Assembly: GCF_009789235.1 (NCBI RefSeq)
Contig: NZ_WSTB01000007.1
Location: 62,001 to 126,000, forward strand
DNA from: Flavobacterium hydrocarbonoxydans
GTDB lineage: Bacteria; Bacteroidota; Bacteroidia; Flavobacteriales; Flavobacteriaceae
Direction of reading: 5' to 3'
Length of the DNA: 64,000 nt
Shown in pieces: positions 45,051 through 52,602 of the stretch. Position numbers and translations under genes: made by a program. Numbering within the stretch: the first letter of the stretch is position 1; each line of letters opens with the position of its first letter. Below the pieces are notes generated by a model. The model saw only the letters and a program-made list of their open reading frames with translations. It was not told the origin of the DNA and did no database searches.

Positions 45051-45395
45051 ATGATAGATAAACATTCGGAAATTTGGGAAACATATACGACGTGTTGGAG
45101 TAACTCAAATGAAAAAGCACGAAAAGAAATATTAACAACTATTATTGACAATGACTGTGTTTATACTGACCCCAATATGGTAGCTGTTGGCATTGACAAT
45201 CTATCGCATTATATGGGGCAGTTTCAACAAGGTTTTGTGGGCGTGAAATTTGCTACAACAAACTTTACGGTTCACCACGACCAAAGTTTGACACATTGGA
45301 ATATGATAAACAGCGAAAATGAAATTGTTGGCAATGGAGTTAGTTTTGGAATGTTTAAAAATGGAAAACTTATTAAAATGACAGGTTTCTTTTAA
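45051..45395 (+). CDS. NTF2-like/SnoaL-type domain protein
   Basis: A 114-aa cone-shaped NTF2-like fold protein: WETYTTCWSN and ILTTIIDNDCVYTDPNMVAV (helix and strand around the pocket), IDNLSHYMGQFQQGF, then a curved sheet HWNMINSENEIVGNGVSFGM ending in GKLIKMTGFF. SnoaL-like proteins act on or bind small molecules; no catalytic residue set is decisive. It is 15 nt before the YjbR gene and probably co-translated. Confidence 0.85.
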   Translation: MIDKHSEIWETYTTCWSNSNEKARKEILTTIIDNDCVYTDPNMVAVGIDNLSHYMGQFQQGFVGVKFATTNFTVHHDQSLTHWNMINSENEIVGNGVSFGMFKNGKLIKMTGFF

Positions 45396-45410
45396 AATTC
45401 ATAATCTATT

Positions 45411-45767
45411 ATGGACATTGAAAAATATAGAAAATACTGCCTTTCAAAAAAGCAAGCAACAGAAAGTTTTCCTTTTCCAAGTTTGCCAAATATTTTAGTA
45501 TTTAAAGTTGTAGACAAAATGTTTACTGCAACTGATGTAAATACGTTTGAGAGTTTCAGTATTAAACATGACCCAGACACAATTGACAATTTGCGTTCAA
45601 AATTTGATGCAGTAACAAATCATACATATTTTAGTAACAAACATTGGAGTAAACTTTTAATGGACAAGTCTATTCCTGACAAAATACTTTTTGAATTACT
45701 TGACACTTCTTATAATTTGACAGTTGCAAAACTTACAAAAAAGACAAGAAATGAAATGGGGTTGTAG
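45411..45767 (+). CDS. MmcQ/YjbR-family protein
   Basis: A 118-aa protein with the MmcQ/YjbR pattern: MDIEKYRKYCLSKKQATESF (CxxxxGxxE-like start), FPSLPNILVFKVVDKMFTAT, and a C-terminal half HTYFSNKHWSKLLMDKSIPD and LLDTSYNLTVAKLTKK (the YxLVxxxLPK-like ending). The family has a double-wing fold often called DNA-binding without proof. It follows the NTF2-like gene by 15 nt, so the two may be one unit. Confidence 0.87.
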   Translation: MDIEKYRKYCLSKKQATESFPFPSLPNILVFKVVDKMFTATDVNTFESFSIKHDPDTIDNLRSKFDAVTNHTYFSNKHWSKLLMDKSIPDKILFELLDTSYNLTVAKLTKKTRNEMGL

Positions 45768-45938
45768 AAAATACCTACCGCTAAAAAGGTTTTTTGCATC
45801 AGGTGGGCTGATATAAAAACTTCAATTTTTTTGTTATAAATTTGACCGTAGTGCAAAGCTGATTTTTTGTGCAAGAAATCCTGACTGAACGCAAAGCTCC
45901 AAACCGTTATAGCAAATGTTAGAAAAACCGACACGCCA
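45768..45938. other. Structured spacer between YjbR and DUF2071 genes (cassette-like)
   Basis: The 171-bp spacer holds ACCGCTAAAAAGGTTTTTTG near its start and CCGTTATAGC near its end, and an internal GCAAAGC pairing, which resembles the inter-gene spacers of Bacteroidota gene-cassette arrays. It does not give a convincing attC core (RYYYAAC / GTTRRRY). No gene was seen. Confidence 0.3.
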
Positions 45939-46646
45939 ATGAAAATCCCAACAATACACGGATATATCGACAGAAGAATTTTAATCAACTTCACGGCGGA
46001 TCCAAAATCGGTGGAGAAAATTATTCCCTTTCCTTTTAGACCAAAATTATACAAAGACAAAGCTATAGTTGGAATTTGCTTAATCAGACTAAAAAACATA
46101 AAACCCAAAGGATTTCCTGATTTTCTTGGCGTAAACTCTGAAAATGGCGCTCACAGAATCGCGGTTGAATGGGACGAAAACGGCGAGACAAAATCAGGCG
46201 TTTATATTCCACGAAGAGACACTTCTTTAAAATTAAACACAGTTGTTGGCGGACGAGTATTTCCAGGTAAACACTATTATGCAAAATTTAATGTAGCAGA
46301 AAAAAACGGAAATTATCATATCGACTTTAAGAGCTCAGACGAAACCGAAATATTAATTGACGCGACTGAAACAAAAATATTTAGCGACAAGTCAATTTTT
46401 GAAACATTAAATAACGCTTCGGATTTTTTTGAAAATGGCGATCTTGGATATTCACCAAACAAAAATAAATTTGACGGATTAAGATTGAAAGCATATAAAT
46501 GGGAAGTTAGACCACTTAACGTTTCGAAAGTGAAATCAAGCTTTTTTGAAAACAAAGAAATTTTTCCCAATGGTTCGGTGACTTTTGATAACGCATTGCT
46601 GATGACAAACATTGAACACGAATGGAAAAGCGAAACGGATAAATAA
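45939..46646 (+). CDS. DUF2071-family protein
   Basis: A 235-aa cytoplasmic protein. It matches the DUF2071 layout: IDRRILINFTADPKSVEKII near the start, IVGICLIRLKNIKPKGFPDF, and GVYIPRRDTSLKLNTVVGGR with PGKHYYAKFNV in the middle. The family has no established function and often occurs as an isolated accessory gene. Spacers either side are unrelated to those of neighbouring core genes. Confidence 0.85.
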   Translation: MKIPTIHGYIDRRILINFTADPKSVEKIIPFPFRPKLYKDKAIVGICLIRLKNIKPKGFPDFLGVNSENGAHRIAVEWDENGETKSGVYIPRRDTSLKLNTVVGGRVFPGKHYYAKFNVAEKNGNYHIDFKSSDETEILIDATETKIFSDKSIFETLNNASDFFENGDLGYSPNKNKFDGLRLKAYKWEVRPLNVSKVKSSFFENKEIFPNGSVTFDNALLMTNIEHEWKSETDK

Positions 46647-46915
46647 CCACTGGGTGTAACAGCTAGAGTTTCGTTGTGTGCGTAGCACGAACAATGAAGC
46701 TCCTGTTGAATGGAACCGCTCTACATACCTACCTCATACGATTTCCTATAAATGGTTTTCATAAAAAAATCTAATACCTCTCTTTTGACTAGATTGAGAA
46801 ATTTGATTTTCCAGTACTTCATCAGCCGCCTTTTTTCTGACTCTCAATTATAATTTTTGGTTATATTCGTGAGGTACAAAACCCTAGTAAGTGATAAGAG
46901 ACCTAACAAAATATT
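46647..46915. other. Spacer after DUF2071, no gene recognised
   Basis: A 269-bp gap. Its first part (GGGTGTAACAGCTAGAG, then TGTGTGCGTAGCACG) is GC-richer than its surroundings and contains short inverted pairs, like cassette-boundary sequence. The rest is AT-rich. No promoter match for the next gene. Confidence 0.3.
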
Positions 46916-47599
46916 ATGACAACCGAACGTAATAAATTAGATAACCCAGTATGGTTTTCTTTAAATGAAACGCACAAAGACAAAGCCATCGTATTTGAGG
47001 ATGTGCAATTCTACCAACCTGACTATTGTCCTTTTGGGGGTTTTACCGTTATGGATGAAACTGCAAATGCTCTTAAACAATATTCGAATTCCATTTCTAA
47101 TTTCTACATAGTTGGAAACCTCCCTAAATTTAATAATTCATTACTTCTGAATAAAGAATTAGTCTGTAACCAAATGGTACTTGATACCACAATCGTTATG
47201 GATACTGATGAGGAAATTGTTGCTTTGCAAAGCGAACACCAGAAGGAATTGTTTGAATTGGTTAATTTGGTTCAGCCGGGCTATTTTAAAAACAAAACAT
47301 CTGAACTGGGGCAGTATTATGGAATCTTTAAAAACGATATGCTGGTAGCGGTAACTGGCGAAAGAATGAAAATGGATACTTTTACAGAAGTTAGTGCAGT
47401 CGTGACACATCCTGAATACACGGGTCAGGGACTTGCAAAAAGGTTAGTTTCGCATACCGCAAATCAAATTTTTCTACAAAACAAAATACCTTATCTGCAC
47501 GTTGCGGAAACAAACACAGGTGCCATACATCTTTATGAAAAACTTGGTTTTGTTACCCGAAGAAAAATTAGTTTTTGGAACTTTATTAAAGCAGAGTGA
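46916..47599 (+). CDS. GNAT-family N-acetyltransferase
   Basis: A 227-aa GNAT of the FR47-like subgroup. The acetyl-CoA binding motif A is VVTHPEYTGQGLAKRLVSHT (the Q/R-x-x-G-x-G/A element is TGQGLAKR), and motif B is HLYEKLGFVTRR near the C-terminus. The N-terminal ~110 residues form a second, degenerate GNAT-like half. The substrate is unknown. The neighbouring genes do not form an evident pathway. Confidence 0.9.
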   Translation: MTTERNKLDNPVWFSLNETHKDKAIVFEDVQFYQPDYCPFGGFTVMDETANALKQYSNSISNFYIVGNLPKFNNSLLLNKELVCNQMVLDTTIVMDTDEEIVALQSEHQKELFELVNLVQPGYFKNKTSELGQYYGIFKNDMLVAVTGERMKMDTFTEVSAVVTHPEYTGQGLAKRLVSHTANQIFLQNKIPYLHVAETNTGAIHLYEKLGFVTRRKISFWNFIKAE

Positions 47600-47779
47600 T
47601 CTAAAACAGACAGATTAACTTTTTAATTAGTATTTATATTTTTGTTAGTTGCGGCAATAATGATAATAAATAAATTCAGGAAGAAACACAACCTTAAATA
47701 GTAAAACTGGTTAACTATAATTCCAATTAGATTATTTATTACTTTAGACAGACTTTTGATGCACTAAAAAAACTGCAAT

Positions 47780-48196
47780 ATGGAAGACCAAAAAAACCAG
47801 ACAACTTCAGCTGCTGACGTTACTCCAAAGGTAACTGGAATTGGCGGTATTTTCTTTTTTTCAGACAATCCGAAAGAAACCAGAGAATGGTATAGTGCGA
47901 ACTTAGGATTGGAAACCAATGATTATGGTTCTAGTTTTGAATCCAGAAACCTGAATAATCCTGAAAAAATTGATACCCTGCAATGGAGCCCTTTCCAGAA
48001 AGGAGATGCGTATTTTTCTCCTTCTAAAAAAGAGTTTATGATTAACTATCAGGTTCAGAATATAGAAGGACTTGTAGCCAAACTTAAAGAAAACGGCGTT
48101 ACTGTACTCGACAGTATTGCGAGTTACGATTACGGAAAATTTGTTCATATACTGGATCCCGAAGGCAATAAAATTGAATTATGGGAGCCAGCCTAA
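47780..48196 (+). CDS. VOC-superfamily protein (glyoxalase/bleomycin-resistance-like)
   Basis: A 138-aa VOC protein with one pair of beta-alpha-beta-beta-beta modules: GIGGIFFFSDNPKETREWYS opens the first and INYQVQNIEGLVAKLKENGV the second. The metal ligand candidate is E in the final ILDPEGNKIELWEP, a classic VOC ending; a histidine at VHILDPEG may also contribute. Substrate cannot be deduced. No partner genes. Confidence 0.88.
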   Translation: MEDQKNQTTSAADVTPKVTGIGGIFFFSDNPKETREWYSANLGLETNDYGSSFESRNLNNPEKIDTLQWSPFQKGDAYFSPSKKEFMINYQVQNIEGLVAKLKENGVTVLDSIASYDYGKFVHILDPEGNKIELWEPA

Positions 48197-48262
48197 GTTG
48201 TCCTAAAACTACATAATGGTGATTTATTTATAATCTGTTTTAACCTTTTTATCCCCAAGAAA

Positions 48263-49426
48263 ATGAAAAGAGAAAATTCAATTGATATTGTTCGAGGAAT
48301 TGTAATGATTATTATGGCTTTGGACCATGTGCGTGATTTGATGCACGTTGATGCCATAACGCAAAGTCCTACTGATTTAGCCACCACTACACCGCTCTTA
48401 TTTTTTACCCGATGGATTACACATTTGTGTGCTCCTATTTTTGTTTTTCTGGCAGGAACCTCCGTTTTTCTTTCGTTAAAAAATAAAAACAATATTGCCG
48501 AAGTAAAAAGTCATTTAGTAAAAAGAGGTTTTTGGCTGATCTTCCTGGAATTTACGGTTGTCAACTTTGGTTTATTCTTCGATATTGGTTTTCATACTCT
48601 TTTATTTGAAGTGATAGCCGCAATAGGTTTCGGGTTTATTATTTTAGGATTACTGCTTAAAACACCTGCCAAAACTTTAGGTATCACAGGTTTAGTGATT
48701 CTTTTTTGCCATAATTTGCTGCCTGTTATTCCTTTTGCAGAAAATTCAGTTTTTAAGGCTATTTTGACGCCTTTCTTTAGTCCGGCTGCCTTTCCGCTTT
48801 TTGCGGGGAAAGTTTTTGTGATGGGCTATCCTCCTATTCCGTGGCTTGGGATTATGCTGATTGGTTTTGCTTCAGGACGTTTTTTTGCAACCGAAATTAC
48901 GGCTAGAAAAAAAACATTTCTCACCATCGGATTGGGTGCTTTGTTATTATTTATTGTCATTCGGTTTATCAATATTTATGGCGATCCTGTTTTATGGGCG
49001 ACACAAAAAGATGCCGTATTTACTTTTTTGTCTTTTATGAATGTAACCAAATATCCGCCGTCGCTACTGTTTTGTTTGGTAACATTAGGAATTTTGTTTC
49101 TACTGCTTGCATTTGCTGAGCAATTTAATGAAACCATTAAAAAAGTTACCGCTGTTTATGGCAAAGTACCGCTGTTTTATTTTGTTATTCATTTTTATCT
49201 GATACACACCATCACGCTTTTAGTGCTTTTTGTACAGGGTTTTAGCTGGTCACAATTAGAATTTGCATCGGGCACTTTTGGGAGGTCAAAAGACATCGAA
49301 AGCGGGTTGCCTCTTTGGGCAATTTATGTAATCTGGATTGCTGTTGTAGCTGTTCTTTATAAACCGTGTGTGTGGTTTGGAAATTATAAAACCCATAATA
49401 AACAGTGGTGGTTAAGGTATATTTGA
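48263..49426 (+). CDS. DUF1624/HGSNAT-like membrane acyltransferase
   Basis: A 387-aa integral membrane protein with about ten hydrophobic segments. The start KRENSIDIVRGIVMIIMALD and HVRDLMH give the signature of DUF1624/heparan-alpha-glucosaminide acetyltransferase-like proteins, with the conserved histidines HVRD and TRWITHLCAP. It is likely an inner-membrane acyl transferase that modifies a surface glycan; the substrate is unknown. A 92-bp structured repeat begins about 50 bp after its stop. Confidence 0.88.
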   Translation: MKRENSIDIVRGIVMIIMALDHVRDLMHVDAITQSPTDLATTTPLLFFTRWITHLCAPIFVFLAGTSVFLSLKNKNNIAEVKSHLVKRGFWLIFLEFTVVNFGLFFDIGFHTLLFEVIAAIGFGFIILGLLLKTPAKTLGITGLVILFCHNLLPVIPFAENSVFKAILTPFFSPAAFPLFAGKVFVMGYPPIPWLGIMLIGFASGRFFATEITARKKTFLTIGLGALLLFIVIRFINIYGDPVLWATQKDAVFTFLSFMNVTKYPPSLLFCLVTLGILFLLLAFAEQFNETIKKVTAVYGKVPLFYFVIHFYLIHTITLLVLFVQGFSWSQLEFASGTFGRSKDIESGLPLWAIYVIWIAVVAVLYKPCVWFGNYKTHNKQWWLRYI

Positions 49427-49475
49427 TTCTATAATTTTTGACTAAAGTCAATTGATAAAATAAAAGTTTCTAAGC

Positions 49476-49567
49476 TAGCCCCGATGGAAACGGTATCTCC
49501 CGATTTAGAAAAACAAGGCTTTTTAGCCGTAGTTTTTGTTAATCGGGAATTTAGTGTACAGCGGGAC
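49476..49567 (+). repeat. 92-bp structured repeat, left copy, flanking the 49.6-52.3 kb gene group
   Basis: The element runs from TAGCCCCGATGGAAACGG to TACAGCGGGAC. Internally TCCCGATT and AATCGGGA pair, as do GGCTTTTT and AGCC. The right copy is inverted at 52366-52457, with only two mismatches over 92 bp. The CCCCGATGG ends face outward. Confidence 0.9.
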
Positions 49568-49677
49568 GGGTGGTGGTTATGAAAACGAATACTTTCTGCT
49601 CCTTAAATTTCAAATATATTTTGTCTGAATTCATTCAAAACGAATATATTTACAGCTTCAAAACAATTGTTTCCAGG

Positions 49678-50865
49678 ATGAAAAAAATTACCCTACTCTT
49701 CTCTATATTTTTTTTAATATTTTCTTCCTGCGGTGTAAAAACGACCCAGGCACTGATAAGCGACGGGAATTATGATGGCGCCATAGACCGCGCTGTCGAG
49801 TCGTTACGAAACAATAAAGATTCGAAAGGAAAACAGGATTATGTGTATTTGCTGGAAGAGGCTTTTGCGAAGGCAAAAGAGCGGGATTTACGCAATCTTG
49901 AGCTTTTGGTAAAAGAAGGAAATCCTGCCAATGCAGAACGCATTTACAATACGTATCTGCAGCTGAATAACCGTCAGGAAAAAATAAGACCTTTATTGCC
50001 ATTGCCGTTATTGAAACAGGGAAAAAATGCTTATTTCCCGTTTGACAGCTATTCTAATGAGCTTGTGAGCGCCAAAAATGCTTTGTCTAAATATTTATAT
50101 GAAAATGCTTCGGCACTTTTAAAATCTAAGAACAAACTTGATTTTAGAAAAGCTTACGATGATTTTGCTTATTTGGAAAGTATCAATCCCGGCTACAAGA
50201 ATGTAAAAAAACTGATGGATGATGCGCAATATAAAGGAACCGACTTTGTAAATGTGTATGCCCAAAATGAAACCAATATGGTTATTCCGAAGCAGCTTCA
50301 GGACGATTTTCTGGATTTTAAAACCTACGGATTAAATGATAAATGGACGGTTTACCATAGTGCAAAACAAAAAAGCATTATTTACGATTACAGTCTGGCA
50401 ATCAATTTTAGAGCCATAAATATTTCGCCTGAACAAATTAAGGAAAAGGAATTTATCAGGGAAAAACAGGTGAAAGATGGCGTAAAAACGCTTTTGGACA
50501 GCCGTGGAAAACCTGTTAAAGATAGTTTAGGCAAGGAGATAAAGGTGGATAAATTCAGAACACTTCGTGCTAAAATATATGAATTCAGACAATTTAAATC
50601 GTGTCAGATAACGGCAAAAGTTGATTATTTAGATAGCAGAACAAATCAATTACTGCAATCGTTTCCGGTAACGAGCGAATATGTCTTTGAGAATGTATAT
50701 TCGACTTACAAAGGAGACAGAGGTGCCTGGGAGGATAATTATACAGACTACTTTAATAGACGTGCAGTTCCGTTCCCTAATAATGAACAAATGGTTTACG
50801 ATACGGGCGAAGATTTAAAAGCCAAACTTAAAGATATTATTGTCCGAAATAAATTTAGAGGATAA
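49678..50865 (+). CDS. Lipoprotein with helical repeats, unknown function
   Basis: A 395-aa protein. I chose ATG 49678, which gives a clean lipoprotein signal (MKKITLLFSIFFLIF then SSCGVK, C19); an upstream ATG at 49570 would begin at the edge of the 92-bp repeat. The N-terminal half is TPR-like (NYDGAIDRAVESLRNNKD, YVYLLEEAFAKAKERDLRNL), and a C-terminal beta-rich half has KTLLDSRGKPVKDSLGKE. It may be a periplasmic or outer-membrane-associated factor. It overlaps nothing and is followed 28 nt later by another exported-protein gene. Confidence 0.78.
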   Translation: MKKITLLFSIFFLIFSSCGVKTTQALISDGNYDGAIDRAVESLRNNKDSKGKQDYVYLLEEAFAKAKERDLRNLELLVKEGNPANAERIYNTYLQLNNRQEKIRPLLPLPLLKQGKNAYFPFDSYSNELVSAKNALSKYLYENASALLKSKNKLDFRKAYDDFAYLESINPGYKNVKKLMDDAQYKGTDFVNVYAQNETNMVIPKQLQDDFLDFKTYGLNDKWTVYHSAKQKSIIYDYSLAINFRAINISPEQIKEKEFIREKQVKDGVKTLLDSRGKPVKDSLGKEIKVDKFRTLRAKIYEFRQFKSCQITAKVDYLDSRTNQLLQSFPVTSEYVFENVYSTYKGDRGAWEDNYTDYFNRRAVPFPNNEQMVYDTGEDLKAKLKDIIVRNKFRG

Positions 50866-50893
50866 ACGAATATACTACCCTAAAAAATACCAC

Positions 50894-51343
50894 ATGAGAA
50901 AAAACATTTTCAAATTAGTCTTCTTTTTATTTCTTTCAGCCAATGTATTCAGCCAGACTCTTGCTGATTTAAAACTTAAACCTAAAGAAATACCTAAATC
51001 CTATATCCTGACAGACAGCGAAAATTGCATTTCGTTTCAGGCCTGCAACTTTTACAAACAAGTCGCGATGTACAGCCCATATGTGGGAAAAGTAAAAAAT
51101 AAAGACGTACAGCAGTTTGAAAGTAAAAACGCAAGCGGTACCATTATGTATTTTGAATTTGAATATAAATTTAAAGGAGAAGGTTTCCTCGAAGGTTTAT
51201 TGTGGGGAAATACTAAAAAACCCTCTGTTGAACATCCTGAAGAATATTTTGTAAAAGGTAATTTACTGGTTATCTGGAGTTTTAAAAGTGGCAGCCAGAT
51301 CAAAAAAATATCCGAAGATAAAGTAAAAGGGGTTTTGAAGTAA
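50894..51343 (+). CDS. Small exported protein of unknown function
   Basis: A 149-aa protein with a signal peptide (about 1-20, ANVFSQ). The mature protein has a beta-alpha pattern (CISFQACNFYKQVAMYSPYV, IMYFEFEYKFKGEGFLEGLL) and a C-terminal YFVKGNLLVIWSFKSGSQ. No family was recognised. I chose ATG 50894; an in-frame ATG at 50840 would overlap the preceding gene. It follows the lipoprotein gene by 28 nt and probably shares its transcript. Confidence 0.72.
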   Translation: MRKNIFKLVFFLFLSANVFSQTLADLKLKPKEIPKSYILTDSENCISFQACNFYKQVAMYSPYVGKVKNKDVQQFESKNASGTIMYFEFEYKFKGEGFLEGLLWGNTKKPSVEHPEEYFVKGNLLVIWSFKSGSQIKKISEDKVKGVLK

Positions 51344-51432
51344 AGTTCCGGAAGCTGTTTAAAAGCTCAGTCTTTCAAAGTATTTTTAAAATTTTAAATC
51401 CTGTTACCAATAAAAATTAATTGCTAAAAGAA

Positions 51433-51470
51433 AAATATTTATTGTTTATCAATAAATATTTATATATTTG
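51433..51470 (+). promoter_or_regulatory. 12-bp perfect inverted repeat overlapping the -33 region of the DUF2975/XRE promoter
   Basis: AAATATTTATTG (51433-51444) and CAATAAATATTT (51450-51461) are exact complements with a 5-bp TTTAT spacer. TATATTTG at 51463-51470 is a strong -7 box immediately after. The dyad therefore covers the -33 region. It is a natural operator for the XRE repressor encoded by the second gene of the operon. Confidence 0.65.
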
Positions 51471-51496
51471 CAATGTAATTTTTAAACTTTGTAAAC

Positions 51497-52051
51497 ATGG
51501 AAATTAAAATTAGTACCCAACAGATTCTAAATTTTTTACTCATCCTTTCGTATATCATCTTTTTTGGTGTTTGCTTCGAAGCGGGAGGTTTTATATGCAA
51601 TGCCATTTATATCATGATGACCGACCCAATTCCAACCCATAAATTTTGGGCAGAATTTGATTTGACAAGTGTTTATCATTATGATGCAGGTCATTTTTTG
51701 GTCATGACTTTCTTCATGAGCATTACAGCCATCATGAAAGCCCTTATTTTTTATCTGATTATTAAAATTCTGCACGATAAAAAGCTCAATATGCTACAGC
51801 CCTTTACAAAAGATGTGGTCCGTTTTGTCTTTAGTGTTGCCTACCTCACTCTGGGTATTGGTTTATTTTCGTCTTGGGGAGCAAAATACTCCGCATGGCT
51901 CATCAGTCTGGGCGTCGAAATGCCTCAAATACAAGTCTTACGTTTGGCCGGAGCCGATGTCTGGTTCTTCATGAGTATTACCCTTTTTGTAATCGCACAG
52001 ATTTTTAAAAGAGGAATCGAAATTCAGTCTGAAAACGAACTAACCATATAA
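51497..52051 (+). CDS. DUF2975-family membrane protein
   Basis: A 184-aa inner-membrane protein with four predicted helices (about 10-36, 62-88, 108-130, 150-168), as in DUF2975. It ends 3 nt before an XRE regulator gene. DUF2975 and a small XRE protein of this exact type are a recurrent pair in Bacteroidota and Firmicutes, suggesting the membrane protein senses or responds to a signal and the regulator controls both. The function is otherwise unknown. Confidence 0.88.
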   Translation: MEIKISTQQILNFLLILSYIIFFGVCFEAGGFICNAIYIMMTDPIPTHKFWAEFDLTSVYHYDAGHFLVMTFFMSITAIMKALIFYLIIKILHDKKLNMLQPFTKDVVRFVFSVAYLTLGIGLFSSWGAKYSAWLISLGVEMPQIQVLRLAGADVWFFMSITLFVIAQIFKRGIEIQSENELTI

Positions 52052-52054
52052 GCC

Positions 52055-52261
52055 ATGCCCATAATTGTAAATCTCGATGTCATGATGGCCAAAAGAAAAA
52101 TGTCGCTCAACGAACTTTCTGAAAAAGTCGATCTCACCCTATCAAACCTTTCGATCTTAAAAACCGGAAAGGCAAAAGCAGTACGATTCAGCACTTTAGA
52201 AGCCATTTGCAAAGTACTGGATTGCCAGCCAGGGGATATTTTGGAATTTGTAGAGGAATAA
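52055..52261 (+). CDS. XRE-family (Cro/CI-type) small transcriptional regulator
   Basis: A 68-aa, nearly all helix-turn-helix protein of the YozG/Cro type: MIVNLDVMMAKRK-like start, then LSLNELSEKVDLTLSNLSIL recognition region and FSTLEAICKVLDCQPGDIL. The C-terminal DILEFVEE is typical of this small subgroup. It starts 3 nt after DUF2975. It probably represses its own operon through the inverted repeat at 51433-51461. Confidence 0.92.
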   Translation: MPIIVNLDVMMAKRKMSLNELSEKVDLTLSNLSILKTGKAKAVRFSTLEAICKVLDCQPGDILEFVEE

Positions 52262-52602
52262 GTCTTTAAATTCCAACTCTGAAATTGGTGAAAAATTCCA
52301 AATTCCAAAAAAAAAACACTTTTTAGGTTTTTAGGAGCAGAAGTATCCGTTACTACAGAAGACCAGTCCCGCTGTACACTATATTCCCGATTAACAAAAA
52401 CTACGGCAAAAAAGCCTTGTTTTTCTAAATCGGGAGATACCGTTTCCATCGGGGCTATTTATAACGTTTCATTTTCATAAGAAACGATAAAGAAATTCTA
52501 AAAAATAAATTCCAAAAATTCCAAACTCCAAAAATTCCAAACTCCAAATTCCAAATTCCAAAAAATCTAAAATCTAAAATCTAAACTCTAAAATCACTAA
52601 TT
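52262..52602. repeat. Convergent-gene spacer packed with TTCCAAA simple repeats and the right 92-bp repeat
   Basis: Between the XRE gene and yifB lie AAATTCCAAATTCC units (52262-52315), the inverted 92-bp repeat (52366-52457), and a run of TTCCAAA and TCTAAAA heptamers (52508-52597), the minus-strand form of the TTGGAATTT and TTTTAGA families. No gene. Confidence 0.8.
52366..52457 (-). repeat. 92-bp structured repeat, right copy (inverted)
   Basis: It is the reverse complement of 49476-49567 with two mismatches. The CCATCGGGGC end faces outward at the right. It encloses about 2.8 kb carrying two exported-protein genes and the DUF2975/XRE pair. Confidence 0.9.

Noticed and set aside
45768..45938. 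Integron attC site in the spacer
   Set aside because: Some inverted pairs but no convincing RYYYAAC/GTTRRRY cores; kept only as part of a low-interest hypothesis.
52024..52449. Minus-strand frame spanning the right 92-bp repeat and the XRE gene
   Set aside because: Overlaps the XRE gene on the opposite strand and translates repeat DNA.
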